This document shows positions 37,359 to 45,992 of a stretch of DNA of 64,000 nt, one piece after another (the stretch's first letter is position 1; every line of letters starts with the position of its first letter). The notes below the pieces were generated by a model. That model was not told the origin of the DNA, did no database searches, and worked only from the letters and a program-made list of their open reading frames with translations. The position numbers were made by a program, and so were the translations under genes. The DNA is from Bacteroides zhangwenhongii (GTDB taxonomy: Bacteria > Bacteroidota > Bacteroidia > Bacteroidales > Bacteroidaceae): positions 3,162,001 to 3,226,000 of the forward strand of contig NZ_CP059856.1 in NCBI RefSeq assembly GCF_009193325.2, given 5' to 3'.

Positions 37359-38309
37359 TCACAGTCCTTTTGCAACTCTTTCTGCCATTGCTCGCTCCAC
37401 ATCCGTCTTCAAAAGCAGGTTTTTCACTCCAACTTTAACCTTACTGATATGGTGAACTCTCACTATATGGCAGATGTTTGCACTTGTCAGACCATACAAC
37501 TGCTGCACTTGTTCTGTGGTATAATAGCTGTCATCGTTCATGAGGTCAGTCTTGCGAAGTTCTTCAAGATGCTCCTTTGAGTAATAGGTACGACCGTACT
37601 CACGTTTAGTGGGTATCTTATGTCGATATGTATATGCCCTAAGTGCAGACTTGCTCATACTGAAAGCATCCTCTACATCATCAGCCGTCACCCATTCCGT
37701 GATACTGTTGAGGTCAACGGCAGTACCGAAGAACTCATCAATATGCCGTTTGCTGTAATAGTTCTTGCCAGCGATACGGCACATCGGTATCTGGTTGCGC
37801 TTGGCGGATGTATAGAGCCAAGACTTCTTGACCTTATAAATGGACATCACTTCCTCGCCCGAATAATAGTCAAGCACCTCATTCTCCTCTTTCCCTTTTA
37901 TTGGTTCCTGGTTTTGTGTTGGCTTTTCTGTTTTTGCCTTTTTACTGGGCTTGCTCTTGCTGACAGGAACCACACGCTTGTAGGGATTACCCTCAAACAT
38001 CTTCTCTATATCAGCCTTTCTTACGAATGCCATTCGGCTGCTCAATCTTGATGCCTTCAACTTGCCGTTAGCCACAAGTTTGTAGATATACTGTCGGGTG
38101 CATCCCATCAGCACAGCTGCCTTTGAGAATGTAAGATACTCCTGATGTTGCAGATTCATGATAGGTTCAATACCGTTAATCAAGTCCTGCTGTCTTTTCT
38201 TTCTAAGACGTTTTGCCTCTGCCTGACATTCCTCGGAACAGTATTTCTGCATACCGCTCCTTGGCACGAATGTCTTGCCACAAAATTCACATTTTCTTGT
38301 CGGTCTCAT
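37359..38309 (-). CDS. Multi-HTH DNA-binding protein with N-terminal zinc motif
   Basis: 316 residues. The N-terminal CEFCGKTFVPRSGMQKYCSE is a treble-clef-like zinc motif. Four MerR/excisionase-type HTH segments follow (LTFSKAAVLMGCTRQYIYKL, YSGEEVMSIYKVKKSWLYT, VTADDVEDAFSMSKSALRAY, YTTEQVQQLYGLTSANICHI). A Lys-rich linker is at about 115-140. Proteins of this type stand next to integrases in Bacteroides elements and probably regulate integration or excision. It is cotranscribed or tandem with the integrase gene. Confidence 0.78.
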   Translation of the reverse strand: MRPTRKCEFCGKTFVPRSGMQKYCSEECQAEAKRLRKKRQQDLINGIEPIMNLQHQEYLTFSKAAVLMGCTRQYIYKLVANGKLKASRLSSRMAFVRKADIEKMFEGNPYKRVVPVSKSKPSKKAKTEKPTQNQEPIKGKEENEVLDYYSGEEVMSIYKVKKSWLYTSAKRNQIPMCRIAGKNYYSKRHIDEFFGTAVDLNSITEWVTADDVEDAFSMSKSALRAYTYRHKIPTKREYGRTYYSKEHLEELRKTDLMNDDSYYTTEQVQQLYGLTSANICHIVRVHHISKVKVGVKNLLLKTDVERAMAERVAKGL

Positions 38310-38660
38310 ACTCTTTGATATTGCTATGTTCTACATACTTTGAGTATTCCATCGATGGAGTAAACGGAAGTGAACCATTGACAACCTTTGTCAACCCAGT
38401 CCACGATATAACGCTTTTTGCCTATCAGCTTCAAATTTGTCCTTCATCGTAACCACTCGTAAACCCTTGTCTACTACGTTCACGATATGACAAAATAAAA
38501 GCTCCGCAAATTCTCCACGGTAGAAATACGCTGCAAAAATATGTGGAAAATCGGGAACTGCCAAAAAGCACTCAGAAAGTGTTAAAAATCAAAGAGTATT
38601 GAAAATCAAGGCTTTATGTTTGGTTGGTCATAGTAAGTTATGGTTAGTTATAAGGCTCTA
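38310..38660. other. Right end of the nested element, no gene seen
   Basis: About 350 bp without a supportable gene. Contains short direct repeats (GGTTGGTCATAGTAAGTTAT / GGTTAGTTAT) just inside the border and a small inverted repeat, TTGACAACCTTTGTCAA, near 38378. These may be integrase arm sites. The element ends at 38660, followed by the 6-bp repeat AATACA. Confidence 0.5.
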
Positions 38661-40379
38661 AATACAGTCTCTAAAAGTCCAACGCAAAATAGTCGTTACA
38701 TTATCCGGAATTGTTATTGATTGAAGGCTTACACACTCATAAAAAGCCCCTTCTCCAATATAAGATACTTTATTAGGAATATCAATAGTCTTTAAATTTT
38801 TAGCATTAAAAAATGCACCTTGTTCTATAGAAGTTGTATTATCGGGAAGTATTATTGAGACCAATGCATTACAATAACTAAACATCCGAACTCCAATTAC
38901 ACTTTCGAACGCATGCTCACCGTCACCGTAAGTTCCACTACCACTAATTATATTCACTTCTGACAAATCTAATTTTTGCAACATACCCTGCGACGAACGT
39001 TCTCCTGCCATTTCACGTAAATATTGAATATCAGTACCGTTAAGATTTCCGGTTAATATCAAGTTGGTTATTTGATATTTTTTTGAAGGTGCTATCAATT
39101 TATTTAATGTTCCTGCTGTTTCCACATGCAGTTCTATTGCATCTTTATCTTTAACTCGCCCCTGATTAATAATTATATCTTCTGATATTGCCTTACTCAC
39201 AGACTCAATTGTAATAATCCCTTTTCTTCTTTTTGAAAGCGTATTTTCTTCTATCTGAAAATACAATTTATTATTAGCCAATCCTTTTATCTGAAAATTA
39301 TCAACAGGTTTTATCCAATCATATTCATCTAAGACTGTAACTTGATACTCAACATTCGCATTAAGTTCAATTTCAATGACTTTCCCGTTGACAGGTATAT
39401 CATATTCTTTTTGAGATACTATAATTGCATCCTTTTGAGCTTGAATTATTTTCATTGTCTCTTTTATTGAACTATTCTTATCGTAGAAAATAATTTCAGC
39501 TTCCCTACTTTCATATGTTTCATTGGGACTAATCGTATAATACAAGGTAGAACTTGACACTCCACGCGTTTCCACCATTTCCTTCACCCAACTCACGTTA
39601 GGCATTTGGACATCAAAACTAAAATTACTATTCACTTCAACGGTTACAACTGTCCCTTTATCACTAACAGGATATTCATTTTTAGTAAGCATCAATACTC
39701 CTTCACCTGCTTGATAAATGTGTACTACTTCCGAAATATCTTTGCTTTGAAATATAATTTCACCTTCACGTTTATCATATTCATCGCTAGAGGTAATATT
39801 GAATGACAAAGTTATATTTTCCAACGAGCGAGATTTTGTAACCTGCGTAATCCATTTTTGAGATGTTGGTGGAATGATAACCTTATATTCAACATTAGCT
39901 TTCACTTCAACATCAATTGTATGATGAGATTTATCCAGTTCAAAAATATTTGATGATACCAATAGTGCATCTTGTTGTTTTTGAGTAACCCTTATTCTTT
40001 TTTCAATTTCTCCGACTTTCAACGTCAATACAGCATTACGTTCATCATAAAATGTGTTCTCTGTTACTTTTATCGTCAGTGATACAGTACCTGCTACTCC
40101 ATTATTAGACGAAACAGTACACCATTCTATATTAGTTGGTATAGCAATATTCCATTTCTTGTTAGTATCGAAAGTTAAAGTTTTCTCCTCATTATTTGAG
40201 GTAAAACAGATTCCTTTTTCAAAATACCCTTCACTTTCTCCCAAAGGTTTTAATATAGTCTCAACATCATGGCTTTCTTCCTCTCTTGAATTGTTGACAG
40301 GATTATCATCTCCACAACCTATCAATACAAGAAGCACATATACAATGCTACTAATAAATACAATATAATTATTTCTCAT
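38658..40379 (-). CDS. BACON-repeat/LRR lipoprotein, 3' truncated by the nested element
   Basis: 573 residues, starting MRNNYIVFISSIVYVLLVLIG with a lipobox cysteine (IGCGD). Four BACON-type modules follow, each ending in a QxxxxA/I-like motif: RVTQKQQDA, HIYQAGEG, KIIQAQKDA and IIINQGRVKD. A BspA-like LRR region then begins (SIEQGAFFNAKNLKTIDIP) and stops abruptly at TFRDCI. The final codon lies in the 6-bp repeat where the nested element starts. The missing C-terminus is at 21924-22340. Intact length would be about 709. The truncated product could still be made and exported. BACON proteins bind carbohydrate or mucin-like ligands at the cell surface. Confidence 0.85.
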   Translation of the reverse strand: MRNNYIVFISSIVYVLLVLIGCGDDNPVNNSREEESHDVETILKPLGESEGYFEKGICFTSNNEEKTLTFDTNKKWNIAIPTNIEWCTVSSNNGVAGTVSLTIKVTENTFYDERNAVLTLKVGEIEKRIRVTQKQQDALLVSSNIFELDKSHHTIDVEVKANVEYKVIIPPTSQKWITQVTKSRSLENITLSFNITSSDEYDKREGEIIFQSKDISEVVHIYQAGEGVLMLTKNEYPVSDKGTVVTVEVNSNFSFDVQMPNVSWVKEMVETRGVSSSTLYYTISPNETYESREAEIIFYDKNSSIKETMKIIQAQKDAIIVSQKEYDIPVNGKVIEIELNANVEYQVTVLDEYDWIKPVDNFQIKGLANNKLYFQIEENTLSKRRKGIITIESVSKAISEDIIINQGRVKDKDAIELHVETAGTLNKLIAPSKKYQITNLILTGNLNGTDIQYLREMAGERSSQGMLQKLDLSEVNIISGSGTYGDGEHAFESVIGVRMFSYCNALVSIILPDNTTSIEQGAFFNAKNLKTIDIPNKVSYIGEGAFYECVSLQSITIPDNVTTILRWTFRDCI

Positions 40380-40464
40380 TATTTCATACGAAAATTATTT
40401 GTGCCGTTTTAGTTTATAACGGCTGTTTTTACTTTGTTTTTATGTATTCTCTGAGCCAATGACA

Positions 40465-40495
40465 CAAAAATAGAGAGCACTCACTGTTGGGCAAG
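40465..40495 (-). promoter_or_regulatory. Promoter of the BACON/LRR gene
   Basis: On the minus strand CTTG (40495-40492), a 19-nt spacer, then TATTTTTG (40472-40465), very close to the Bacteroides -33/-7 consensus. It is 86 nt from the ATG and lies just outside the IS110-family region. Confidence 0.65.
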
Positions 40496-40682
40496 TGCGC
40501 GGCTGGCATGTTCGGCAATTTATATTTATACTGCTGAGTTGATGTTGAATTTTCATACACGTGCTCATAATGTCACAAACTTTGCCTCTCAGCAGTTGGG
40601 ACCAGTTTCATTTTCGGACTCGGGATGTTCCAGTAAAATTCGGCCTTGGATTAACTCAGTCCCCAGTTTTATATTGTGTAGG
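40496..40682 (-). other. Non-coding 3' region of the IS110-family element (bridge RNA candidate)
   Basis: About 190 bp without a gene, downstream of the transposase. IS110/IS1111-family elements encode a structured guide (bridge) RNA in one non-coding end. This region has paired segments such as CTGCTGAG (about 40531) and CTCAGCAG (about 40591) and is a candidate. The other candidate is the 5' end at 41934-42060. The element borders cannot be fixed, because the family lacks long terminal repeats. Confidence 0.4.
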
Positions 40683-41933
40683 CTAATCTTTTTTCTTCGT
40701 CAGGACTACATGGTAGCCAAGTTTCTTTAACTCACCTTTCAGGTATTCCTTGCGTTGCTTCTCTTTCTTCTCAGGCACATAACTGTCTCCAAGCTCCTTG
40801 TATCTTCCGTCTGTTGACAACACATAGTGTATGCACTTGAGAAGGGAGTGCCCAACGGCAATCAACGCCTTTTTGTTGCCCTTGCGTGGGGCAAGTCGGT
40901 TGAAGCGTTCCATGAAGAACGTCCCTTTTGTTCGTGAGGCAGCCCATGCGGCTTCAACGAGTGTAGCCCTTACATGCTTGTCTCCGTGGCTCGTCCTTCC
41001 GCTCTTCTTCTTGCCAGCACTTTCGTTGTTGCCTGGACACATTCCTGCCCAGGAACAAAGATGCGCCGCAGTAGGAAAGTTGCCCATGTCAAGACCAATC
41101 TCGGCTATCAGTTCCTCGCAGGTGCGGTTTTGCACTCCGGGTATCTCGCTCAGCCTTGCAATGACATCTTCGTAGGGAGAGAGGATTTCCTTGATATGCC
41201 TGTCCATCTCCGTGATTTCCTCCGTGAGCCGTCTGTTGCATGAACGTATCTTCTGAAGCATGTATATCTTGTGGCTGTTCATATAACCCGTGCATGCCTC
41301 AAGCATTTCCTCCGCGGAATGCAGACAACGCTTGTGTCGTACAGACTCTATGTCTGCCAATGTCGGAATCCTGCCATCGCAAAGCATTTCTATCAGTTTG
41401 GTCGCAGTTGAGCCGCTCGTGTCGCTCAGAACGCTGGACAACTTGACATTGCCGTCCTCAAGCGTACGGATGATGCGGTTCTTGTTGGCCGACACCGTTT
41501 CTATCAGCTTGCGGCGGTAACGAGTAAGATCCCTAAGCTCGCGCTGCTCACGAGGGGGAATAAAACTGGGCTTGAGCAATCCTGCCATTAGCAACTGGCA
41601 TATCCACTCACTGTCGTTCTTGTCTGTCTTGTGACCCGGAACATTCTTGATGTGACGGGCATTGACAATCCAGATGTTGCGGATGTAATCCTCGAACACG
41701 TTGTATATCGGTTTCCAATACACTCCAGTGCTCTCCATCGCAACGTGAGTGATTCCTAATGATACCAACCATTCTCTCAATTGTGTCAAAGAACTCGTGA
41801 AGGTGTCAAAAGACTTGGTCTCCTTACAGATCCCTTCGCCTTGGACCGTCGCTACCACCACCTTCTTGTGGATGTCCATACCGCAACCGCGCGATACAAC
41901 CTGATCGAAATGAATCCCTGCCATAATCGTCAT
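40683..41933 (-). CDS. IS110-family transposase (DEDD recombinase)
   Basis: 416 residues. The N-terminal DEDD RuvC-like domain has GCGMDIHKKVVVATV, VAMESTGVYWKPIYN and HKTDKNDSEWICQLL, supplying the acidic residues. The C-terminal transposase_20 domain has LSEIPGVQNRTCEELIAEIG, then FPTAAHLCSWAGMCPGNNES with the conserved Ser nucleophile region. It is full length and looks active. It sits between the BACON gene promoter and a small lipoprotein gene within the outer island. Confidence 0.93.
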   Translation of the reverse strand: MTIMAGIHFDQVVSRGCGMDIHKKVVVATVQGEGICKETKSFDTFTSSLTQLREWLVSLGITHVAMESTGVYWKPIYNVFEDYIRNIWIVNARHIKNVPGHKTDKNDSEWICQLLMAGLLKPSFIPPREQRELRDLTRYRRKLIETVSANKNRIIRTLEDGNVKLSSVLSDTSGSTATKLIEMLCDGRIPTLADIESVRHKRCLHSAEEMLEACTGYMNSHKIYMLQKIRSCNRRLTEEITEMDRHIKEILSPYEDVIARLSEIPGVQNRTCEELIAEIGLDMGNFPTAAHLCSWAGMCPGNNESAGKKKSGRTSHGDKHVRATLVEAAWAASRTKGTFFMERFNRLAPRKGNKKALIAVGHSLLKCIHYVLSTDGRYKELGDSYVPEKKEKQRKEYLKGELKKLGYHVVLTKKKD

Positions 41934-42096
41934 TATTAGTGATATGCTAAGATATACTAATAAGACGTGCGACAGAACATTTTCATTTACTTTGGCGACT
42001 TCTAAATTGTCATGAGGGTTTCATTTATTTAAAAACAGTAAAGTAAAGGAGTTAATGCTAGCCTAATAAGACTAGCACTATACGGTTAAATCCCAA

Positions 42097-42501
42097 TTAT
42101 TGTTTTGTGTATGTAATTACCTCTCCTTCACCTTCTTCATCAATATCATCAACTAATACCAGTTTGGAACTTGTCAGTTCTTGAACACGCATTGAATAAA
42201 TATCAGTTTCTCCGTAACTATCTTCTTCCCAAATGAAAGTGAAGACCTTACTCTTCTCATCATAAGTATATTTGAAGTTTTCTACTCCTTCTTTATCTAT
42301 TTGTCCGTTTTCATAAATCGCACTTGAACCTGTACCGTCTGAATTAATAGTCATTACGTCCTTATATTCCACAGAGTTCCTATTCTCTATACTAACCCAA
42401 GTACCTACTAATGGATTTTCATCATCGTCATCGCTACAAGAAGTAAAACCTGCACATAAAGCAATAACCAATAAAGTTGCAAAAAATCTAAATGTTTTCA
42501 T
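42097..42501 (-). CDS. Small lipoprotein, lipocalin-like
   Basis: 134 residues. Lipoprotein signal MKTFRFFATLLVIALCAGFT, lipobox cysteine in TSCSDDDDEN with an acidic surface-export-like tail. The mature part, NPLVGTWVSIENRNSVEY followed by alternating strands (TINSDGTG, FKYTYDEKSKVFTFIWEE), fits the lipocalin-like domain common in Bacteroides. Function is unknown. It is island cargo, and the neighbouring IS110-family gene is unrelated. Confidence 0.8.
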   Translation of the reverse strand: MKTFRFFATLLVIALCAGFTSCSDDDDENPLVGTWVSIENRNSVEYKDVMTINSDGTGSSAIYENGQIDKEGVENFKYTYDEKSKVFTFIWEEDSYGETDIYSMRVQELTSSKLVLVDDIDEEGEGEVITYTKQ

Positions 42502-42616
42502 ATTCTGTAAATAATCTTTTCGTTAATAATTTAATTTGTAGTATAAGCTGCTCAAAAATTGAGTTGGCTACTTAAAAGATAGTAGCAAAAGTTGTTTCTT
42601 TATGTCTGATTCGTAG

Positions 42617-42818
42617 TTATATATCGTTTATCTACCCTGTTCCCTTTGGATAGTATTACACAATGAAAAAGGCGTGGAAACTATTGAATATTACTATCGT
42701 GAGGCTCTCGACTGCCTAGAATGGGTAATAAACAATAGCCCACGCCAAACGATATATAAACTATCCCCAATAAGATAGGTATATAACATTGACGTGAGCG
42801 TTCTTGCCTACTATCCCC
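42617..42818. other. Nested multi-stem structured element (candidate ncRNA or DNA site)
   Basis: Perfect 13-bp outer stem TTATATATCGTTT / AAACGATATATAA (42617-42629 with 42747-42759). Inside come GGCGTGG/CCACGCC (42671-, 42740-), CTATTG/CAATAG (42681-, 42733-), TATTAC/GTAATA (42689-, 42725-) and AGGC/GCCT. GGATAGT (42648-42654), in the internal loop, matches ACTATCC just outside the outer stem (42760-42766) and again at 42810-42816, which could form a pseudoknot. No reading frame explains this. Strand is undetermined. Confidence 0.6.
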
Positions 42819-42860
42819 ATTCCTTGAAATTGTCGAGATTTCACGATAGGATAATATTTA

Positions 42861-42943
42861 AAACGCTCTTCGTTAACTAATATGTCCTTTCAGACCTAAC
42901 ACATTAGGTATCTGAAATTGCCACAAAGTTACGAAAAGCGTTT
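42861..42943. repeat. Second nested inverted repeat upstream of the resolvase gene end
   Basis: AAACGCT (42861-) pairs with AGCGTTT (42937-42943), continues through TTCG/CGAA, and encloses an inner hairpin TTTCAGACCTAA / TTAGGTATCTGAAA (about 42888-42916). It lies 45 bp from the first structure. With the arms at 43008-43060 it makes most of the 42,502-43,078 gap palindromic. Confidence 0.6.
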
Positions 42944-43007
42944 GTAATAGCAAGAACTATTGTTTATTAAAAGTTGAGGGCTATCCCTTCTTTATAAATC
43001 CATGGTA

Positions 43008-43060
43008 GTGGAAAAATTCAAGACTCCCCATATAAAAACTAAATCTCTGAATTTTTCCAC
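43008..43060. repeat. Perfect 13-bp inverted repeat next to the resolvase stop codon
   Basis: GTGGAAAAATTCA (43008-43020) and TGAATTTTTCCAC (43048-43060) around a 27-nt loop. It could be a terminator of the resolvase transcript or a recombination site. No T-run follows the minus-strand arm. Confidence 0.65.
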
Positions 43061-43078
43061 CCCACCGATATTTTATGC

Positions 43079-43714
43079 TTATGGCTTTATAAACTGATTT
43101 TTTATCCGTTGAACGGTTGAAATACCAATACTTTGTAGCTTAGCTATATTTCTGATTGAATAGCCTTTTCTTAGTAAAGCAATGACTTCTTTATATTCTT
43201 CTTTTTTCTTATCATCCGTTTTAGTTGAACCTGTCTTTCTGCCAAGTTTACCACCTTTGGCAATATAATTTGCCCTACCACTATTCAAACGGTATTGGAT
43301 ATTACTTCTTTCGATATTTGCCATTTCTGCAAGCACTGTCACCATGATAGACGCTATTGGATTAACTTCCCCATTTGGTTGCAAAGTATATAAGCCCAAG
43401 TTCTGTATGTAAACCGATACTTTCGATTCATGTAATATATCTAAAGAGCGAAGAACCTGTAATGTGCTTCTTCCTAGTCTTGACAATTCAGACAAAAGTA
43501 GGATATTCACAGATTCACGTTTACAGTATTCCAAACATTCTCCTAAAATCTGTCTTTCCTCTATTTTCTTTGCACCTGAAATATGCTCTTGGAATATATT
43601 CACAATTTCTATACCCTGTGAAATAGCATATTTCTTTAAATCCTCTATTTGTCTGCTTGTGTCCTGTCTGTCATTACTTGACGAAACACGGGCATATATT
43701 ACGGCTGTTTTCAT
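43079..43714 (-). CDS. Serine recombinase (resolvase/invertase family)
   Basis: 211 residues. The catalytic N-terminal domain has YARVSSSNDRQDTSRQIEDL with the active serine near residue 10-12, then LLLSELSRLGRSTLQVLRSL with the conserved arginines. The C-terminal region (IALLRKGYSIRNIAKLQSIG) is a Hin-like HTH. Size fits small resolvases/invertases. Its recombination site may be in the heavily palindromic intergenic region directly downstream. No invertible promoter was seen. Confidence 0.9.
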   Translation of the reverse strand: MKTAVIYARVSSSNDRQDTSRQIEDLKKYAISQGIEIVNIFQEHISGAKKIEERQILGECLEYCKRESVNILLLSELSRLGRSTLQVLRSLDILHESKVSVYIQNLGLYTLQPNGEVNPIASIMVTVLAEMANIERSNIQYRLNSGRANYIAKGGKLGRKTGSTKTDDKKKEEYKEVIALLRKGYSIRNIAKLQSIGISTVQRIKNQFIKP

Positions 43715-43800
43715 TTTATTCTTTGATTAAATTGATAACATGAAAGAATGTGTTCAAACCACCTTTGCAGATTTATTTGAACACATTTCTATTTTGAACA

Positions 43801-43932
43801 CTAACGAGGTTTATTCGCTTCTTCAATATCCCATAAGCCAACTAAAAGAATAAGCAAGATTAACGGAACACAACCTGTTATAAAAGACAATACCACCCAA
43901 AAGAGCCAAACAAGTATCTTATAATAGAACAT
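43801..43932 (-). CDS. Small membrane protein
   Basis: 43 residues from the ATG at 43932: MFYYKILVWLFWVVLSFITG, then a second hydrophobic stretch VPLILLILLVGLWDIEEA. A longer TTG-initiated frame (to 44001) overlaps the DUF3871 gene and is less likely. It has two close membrane segments and a charged tail, a shape shared by many small phage or plasmid proteins. Function unknown. Confidence 0.45.
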   Translation of the reverse strand: MFYYKILVWLFWVVLSFITGCVPLILLILLVGLWDIEEANKPR

Positions 43933-43997
43933 GATTCTTTGTTTTACGTAGTTAATAAAATAGGAGAATACCCATTTCTGAATATTCCCCTGTTTAA

Positions 43998-45023
43998 TCA
44001 ATCAATAAACCACTTATATTTAGTGTCTCCATGTAAAGCGGCATTTATTCCCGTTGCTATTTCGGTTGCATTTACTGCTCTATCCAAGAATGAATCTATA
44101 TAACTGCTCTTATTTGCTCCTGTCAATAGATTGTACAATTTCCACATACTAATATCATTTCCCAAGCTCCCAAAGTTCTTATCATTAATGTATGCTTTTG
44201 CAACTGTATTTATTTGCGAATCTGTGATAAGCATTTTAGGAATATTTTTCTGATAACCTTGTGGTAATGATTGATGAAGTCTCATCCTCCCAAGTAGTTG
44301 GCAAAATTGATGTTCTGTAAGGTATGAATTACCAAGTGTTTGCAGTAAGTGTAGATGTTTTGCAGGTTGGTAACTCTGAAACATTTCCAATACTGCCCGA
44401 TATAAATCTTTGGTATTAGTTACTTCCAAACAGCTAAGAAAACCGTCTGTTGACACACACAAGTTTGTGCATACTTTACAAATAAAGCCAATAAACACTT
44501 TAAAGCGTTCTGCTCCTTTCTTTGAATAAAGATTAGTGTGATTATAAGCACGAACACCACCAATAGTTAATATTAACTTATTCCCGTTCACCGTTTCGTA
44601 AATCGTAGGAATCTGAATAATAAAAGCACATCTTTCGTAGTAGATAGTCTTATCACTTTCGAGAAGTTGATTTGCAGGTTTGTGTATTGCTTCGGGCACT
44701 CTCCCTTTAATAATATGACTTACACGAATATCGGGCTTATCAATACTTTCACCACTGAAGAACGTATTTGCAGCGTCATAAACAGTATCAATAAATGCAG
44801 GGTGAGGAATTGTAAGCTCATTATCTTTGGCAAATACGGGTGTAATACAATCTTCTTTCAAATGTTGCATTGTTACCTCTAATGTATTAGCTTCCAAGAA
44901 ATGAGGATTCTCTTTTTTAACTTTTGGTTGTTCTTCGATTATTACCGCTTCTTCTGCATACTCACCAAAGTTACTTTCTCTTCTTACCTGTGGCACATTG
45001 CCAATAATTTGTAGATTTCTCAT
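43998..45023 (-). CDS. DUF3871 family protein
   Basis: 341 residues matching the Bacteroides DUF3871 pattern: LKEDCITPVFAKDNELTIPH in the N-terminal third, IRVSHIIKGRVPEAIHKPAN, IQIPTIYETVNGNKLILTIG, and a long conserved C-terminal half (YKWFID at the end). DUF3871 proteins occur on Bacteroides plasmids, islands and prophages; the function is unknown. No membrane segment. It probably belongs to the core of the outer island with the unknown genes at 47.8-50.9 kb. Confidence 0.72.
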   Translation of the reverse strand: MRNLQIIGNVPQVRRESNFGEYAEEAVIIEEQPKVKKENPHFLEANTLEVTMQHLKEDCITPVFAKDNELTIPHPAFIDTVYDAANTFFSGESIDKPDIRVSHIIKGRVPEAIHKPANQLLESDKTIYYERCAFIIQIPTIYETVNGNKLILTIGGVRAYNHTNLYSKKGAERFKVFIGFICKVCTNLCVSTDGFLSCLEVTNTKDLYRAVLEMFQSYQPAKHLHLLQTLGNSYLTEHQFCQLLGRMRLHQSLPQGYQKNIPKMLITDSQINTVAKAYINDKNFGSLGNDISMWKLYNLLTGANKSSYIDSFLDRAVNATEIATGINAALHGDTKYKWFID

Positions 45024-45181
45024 AACGAATAAAATTTTAAATGATTTATAAATTGATTACGTGGAGAATAGATATTTCGTTTCTCTCCAACTACCCTCGG
45101 GGGGTGTTAGAGGGTACTGTTCATGCGCTCATGTAACTTTCAATTCAGTAAATCATAGGAGAAGAAAGCTGATATATATTT

Positions 45182-45238
45182 AGGCTCTTATTTTAACAGG
45201 TAGGGGGTATTATATATAAGTATCTGTACTCTATTGCA
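45182..45238 (+). repeat. Direct repeat flanking the UDG-like gene, left copy
   Basis: About 57 bp, starting AGGCTCTTATTTTAACAGGT and ending near CTATTGCA, about 85% like 45993-46050. It contains a GTAGGGGG-like core and ATTATATATAAGTA. The left part can form a hairpin. Confidence 0.7.
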
Positions 45239-45262
45239 TACATCTAATTCATATATTATTTA

Positions 45263-45294
45263 TTTGGAACACTTACATTTTCTTCATATCTTCG
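45263..45294 (+). promoter_or_regulatory. Promoter of the UDG-like gene
   Basis: TTTG (45263-45266), a 20-nt spacer, then TATCTTCG (45287-45294), one base from the -7 consensus. It is 25 nt before the ATG. Confidence 0.5.
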
Positions 45295-45318
45295 TAATTC
45301 ATAATAAAAGGAAAAGTC

Positions 45319-45945
45319 ATGAATAGTAAATACAAAGAATACAAAGCACCATATATACTTGAAAAACATCCTTTTGAAGCATATATTCCCGAAAAAGCTA
45401 AAACTTTAATCATAGGCACATTTCCAACTCGTAAAGAAAATCGTAAATTTGAGTTTTATTATGCTAATGAAAAGAATGTGTTTTGGGATATTTTAGGGAA
45501 AATCTTCAATTTTCAATTTCATTTCGATGAAGGAATGAAAGCTGTAAATGAAAGAAAAGAATTTCTTAAAGATAATTTAATTGGAATCACTGATATGCAC
45601 CTATTATGTTATCGCAGAAAAGGCTCTTCATCGGATAAAGATATTCTCCACGTAAAATTGCAAGACATTTTCTTCTTATTATCACAATACCCTTCAATAA
45701 ATAAATTAATATTAACTAGCAGAACGGAATATGTTGGAGCTTTAGGACTGTTGAAAATATATTTCATGCAACAAGACAAATTCCTTGAAATACCACAAAG
45801 TGCAACGAAACTCATTAAAAATACTTTTATTTATGAAGAAAGAACCATTAAGATATTTGTGCCATATTCAACTTCTCCTAAAGTAATGAAGGATTATGAA
45901 TTCGATTTCATTTTAAATATGTACAAGCAAGTTTTTAGTGATTAA
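45319..45945 (+). CDS. Uracil-DNA glycosylase superfamily protein
   Basis: 208 residues. The segment KTLIIGTFPTRKENRKFEFY followed by YANEKNVFWDILGKIF matches the active-site region of the UDG fold (typically GSFPS...YYGHPRNRFW). A second conserved segment is LIGITDMHLLCYRRKGSSSD, and a late strand is INKLILTSRTEYVG. It may remove damaged or modified bases, or act in defence against DNA with unusual bases. The gene is very AT-rich and sits between two direct repeats, a sign of acquisition as a unit. Family assignment is good, substrate unknown. Confidence 0.72.
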   Translation: MNSKYKEYKAPYILEKHPFEAYIPEKAKTLIIGTFPTRKENRKFEFYYANEKNVFWDILGKIFNFQFHFDEGMKAVNERKEFLKDNLIGITDMHLLCYRRKGSSSDKDILHVKLQDIFFLLSQYPSINKLILTSRTEYVGALGLLKIYFMQQDKFLEIPQSATKLIKNTFIYEERTIKIFVPYSTSPKVMKDYEFDFILNMYKQVFSD

Positions 45946-45992
45946 TAATATTATTCATGAAATCAAAGATATTATAATTTAAACTCATATTA

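Larger units (their letters stand above)
22341..38666. mobile_element. Nested 16.3-kb mobilizable element carrying tet(Q)
   Basis: The 6-bp direct repeat AATACA lies at both borders (22335-22340 and 38661-38666). Removing the DNA between them rejoins a BACON/LRR gene in frame, to about 709 codons. The element carries a tyrosine integrase, excisionase-like and HTH proteins, DUF3987 and TOPRIM proteins, a MobV relaxase, a RloA/RloB-like pair, tet(Q), truncated rteA and an IS256-family copy. It has no transfer machinery, so it is probably mobilized in trans. Confidence 0.85.

Noticed and set aside
42600..43065. Retron, attC or group II intron
   Set aside because: There is no reverse transcriptase nearby, no attC core pattern and no intron domain V signature.
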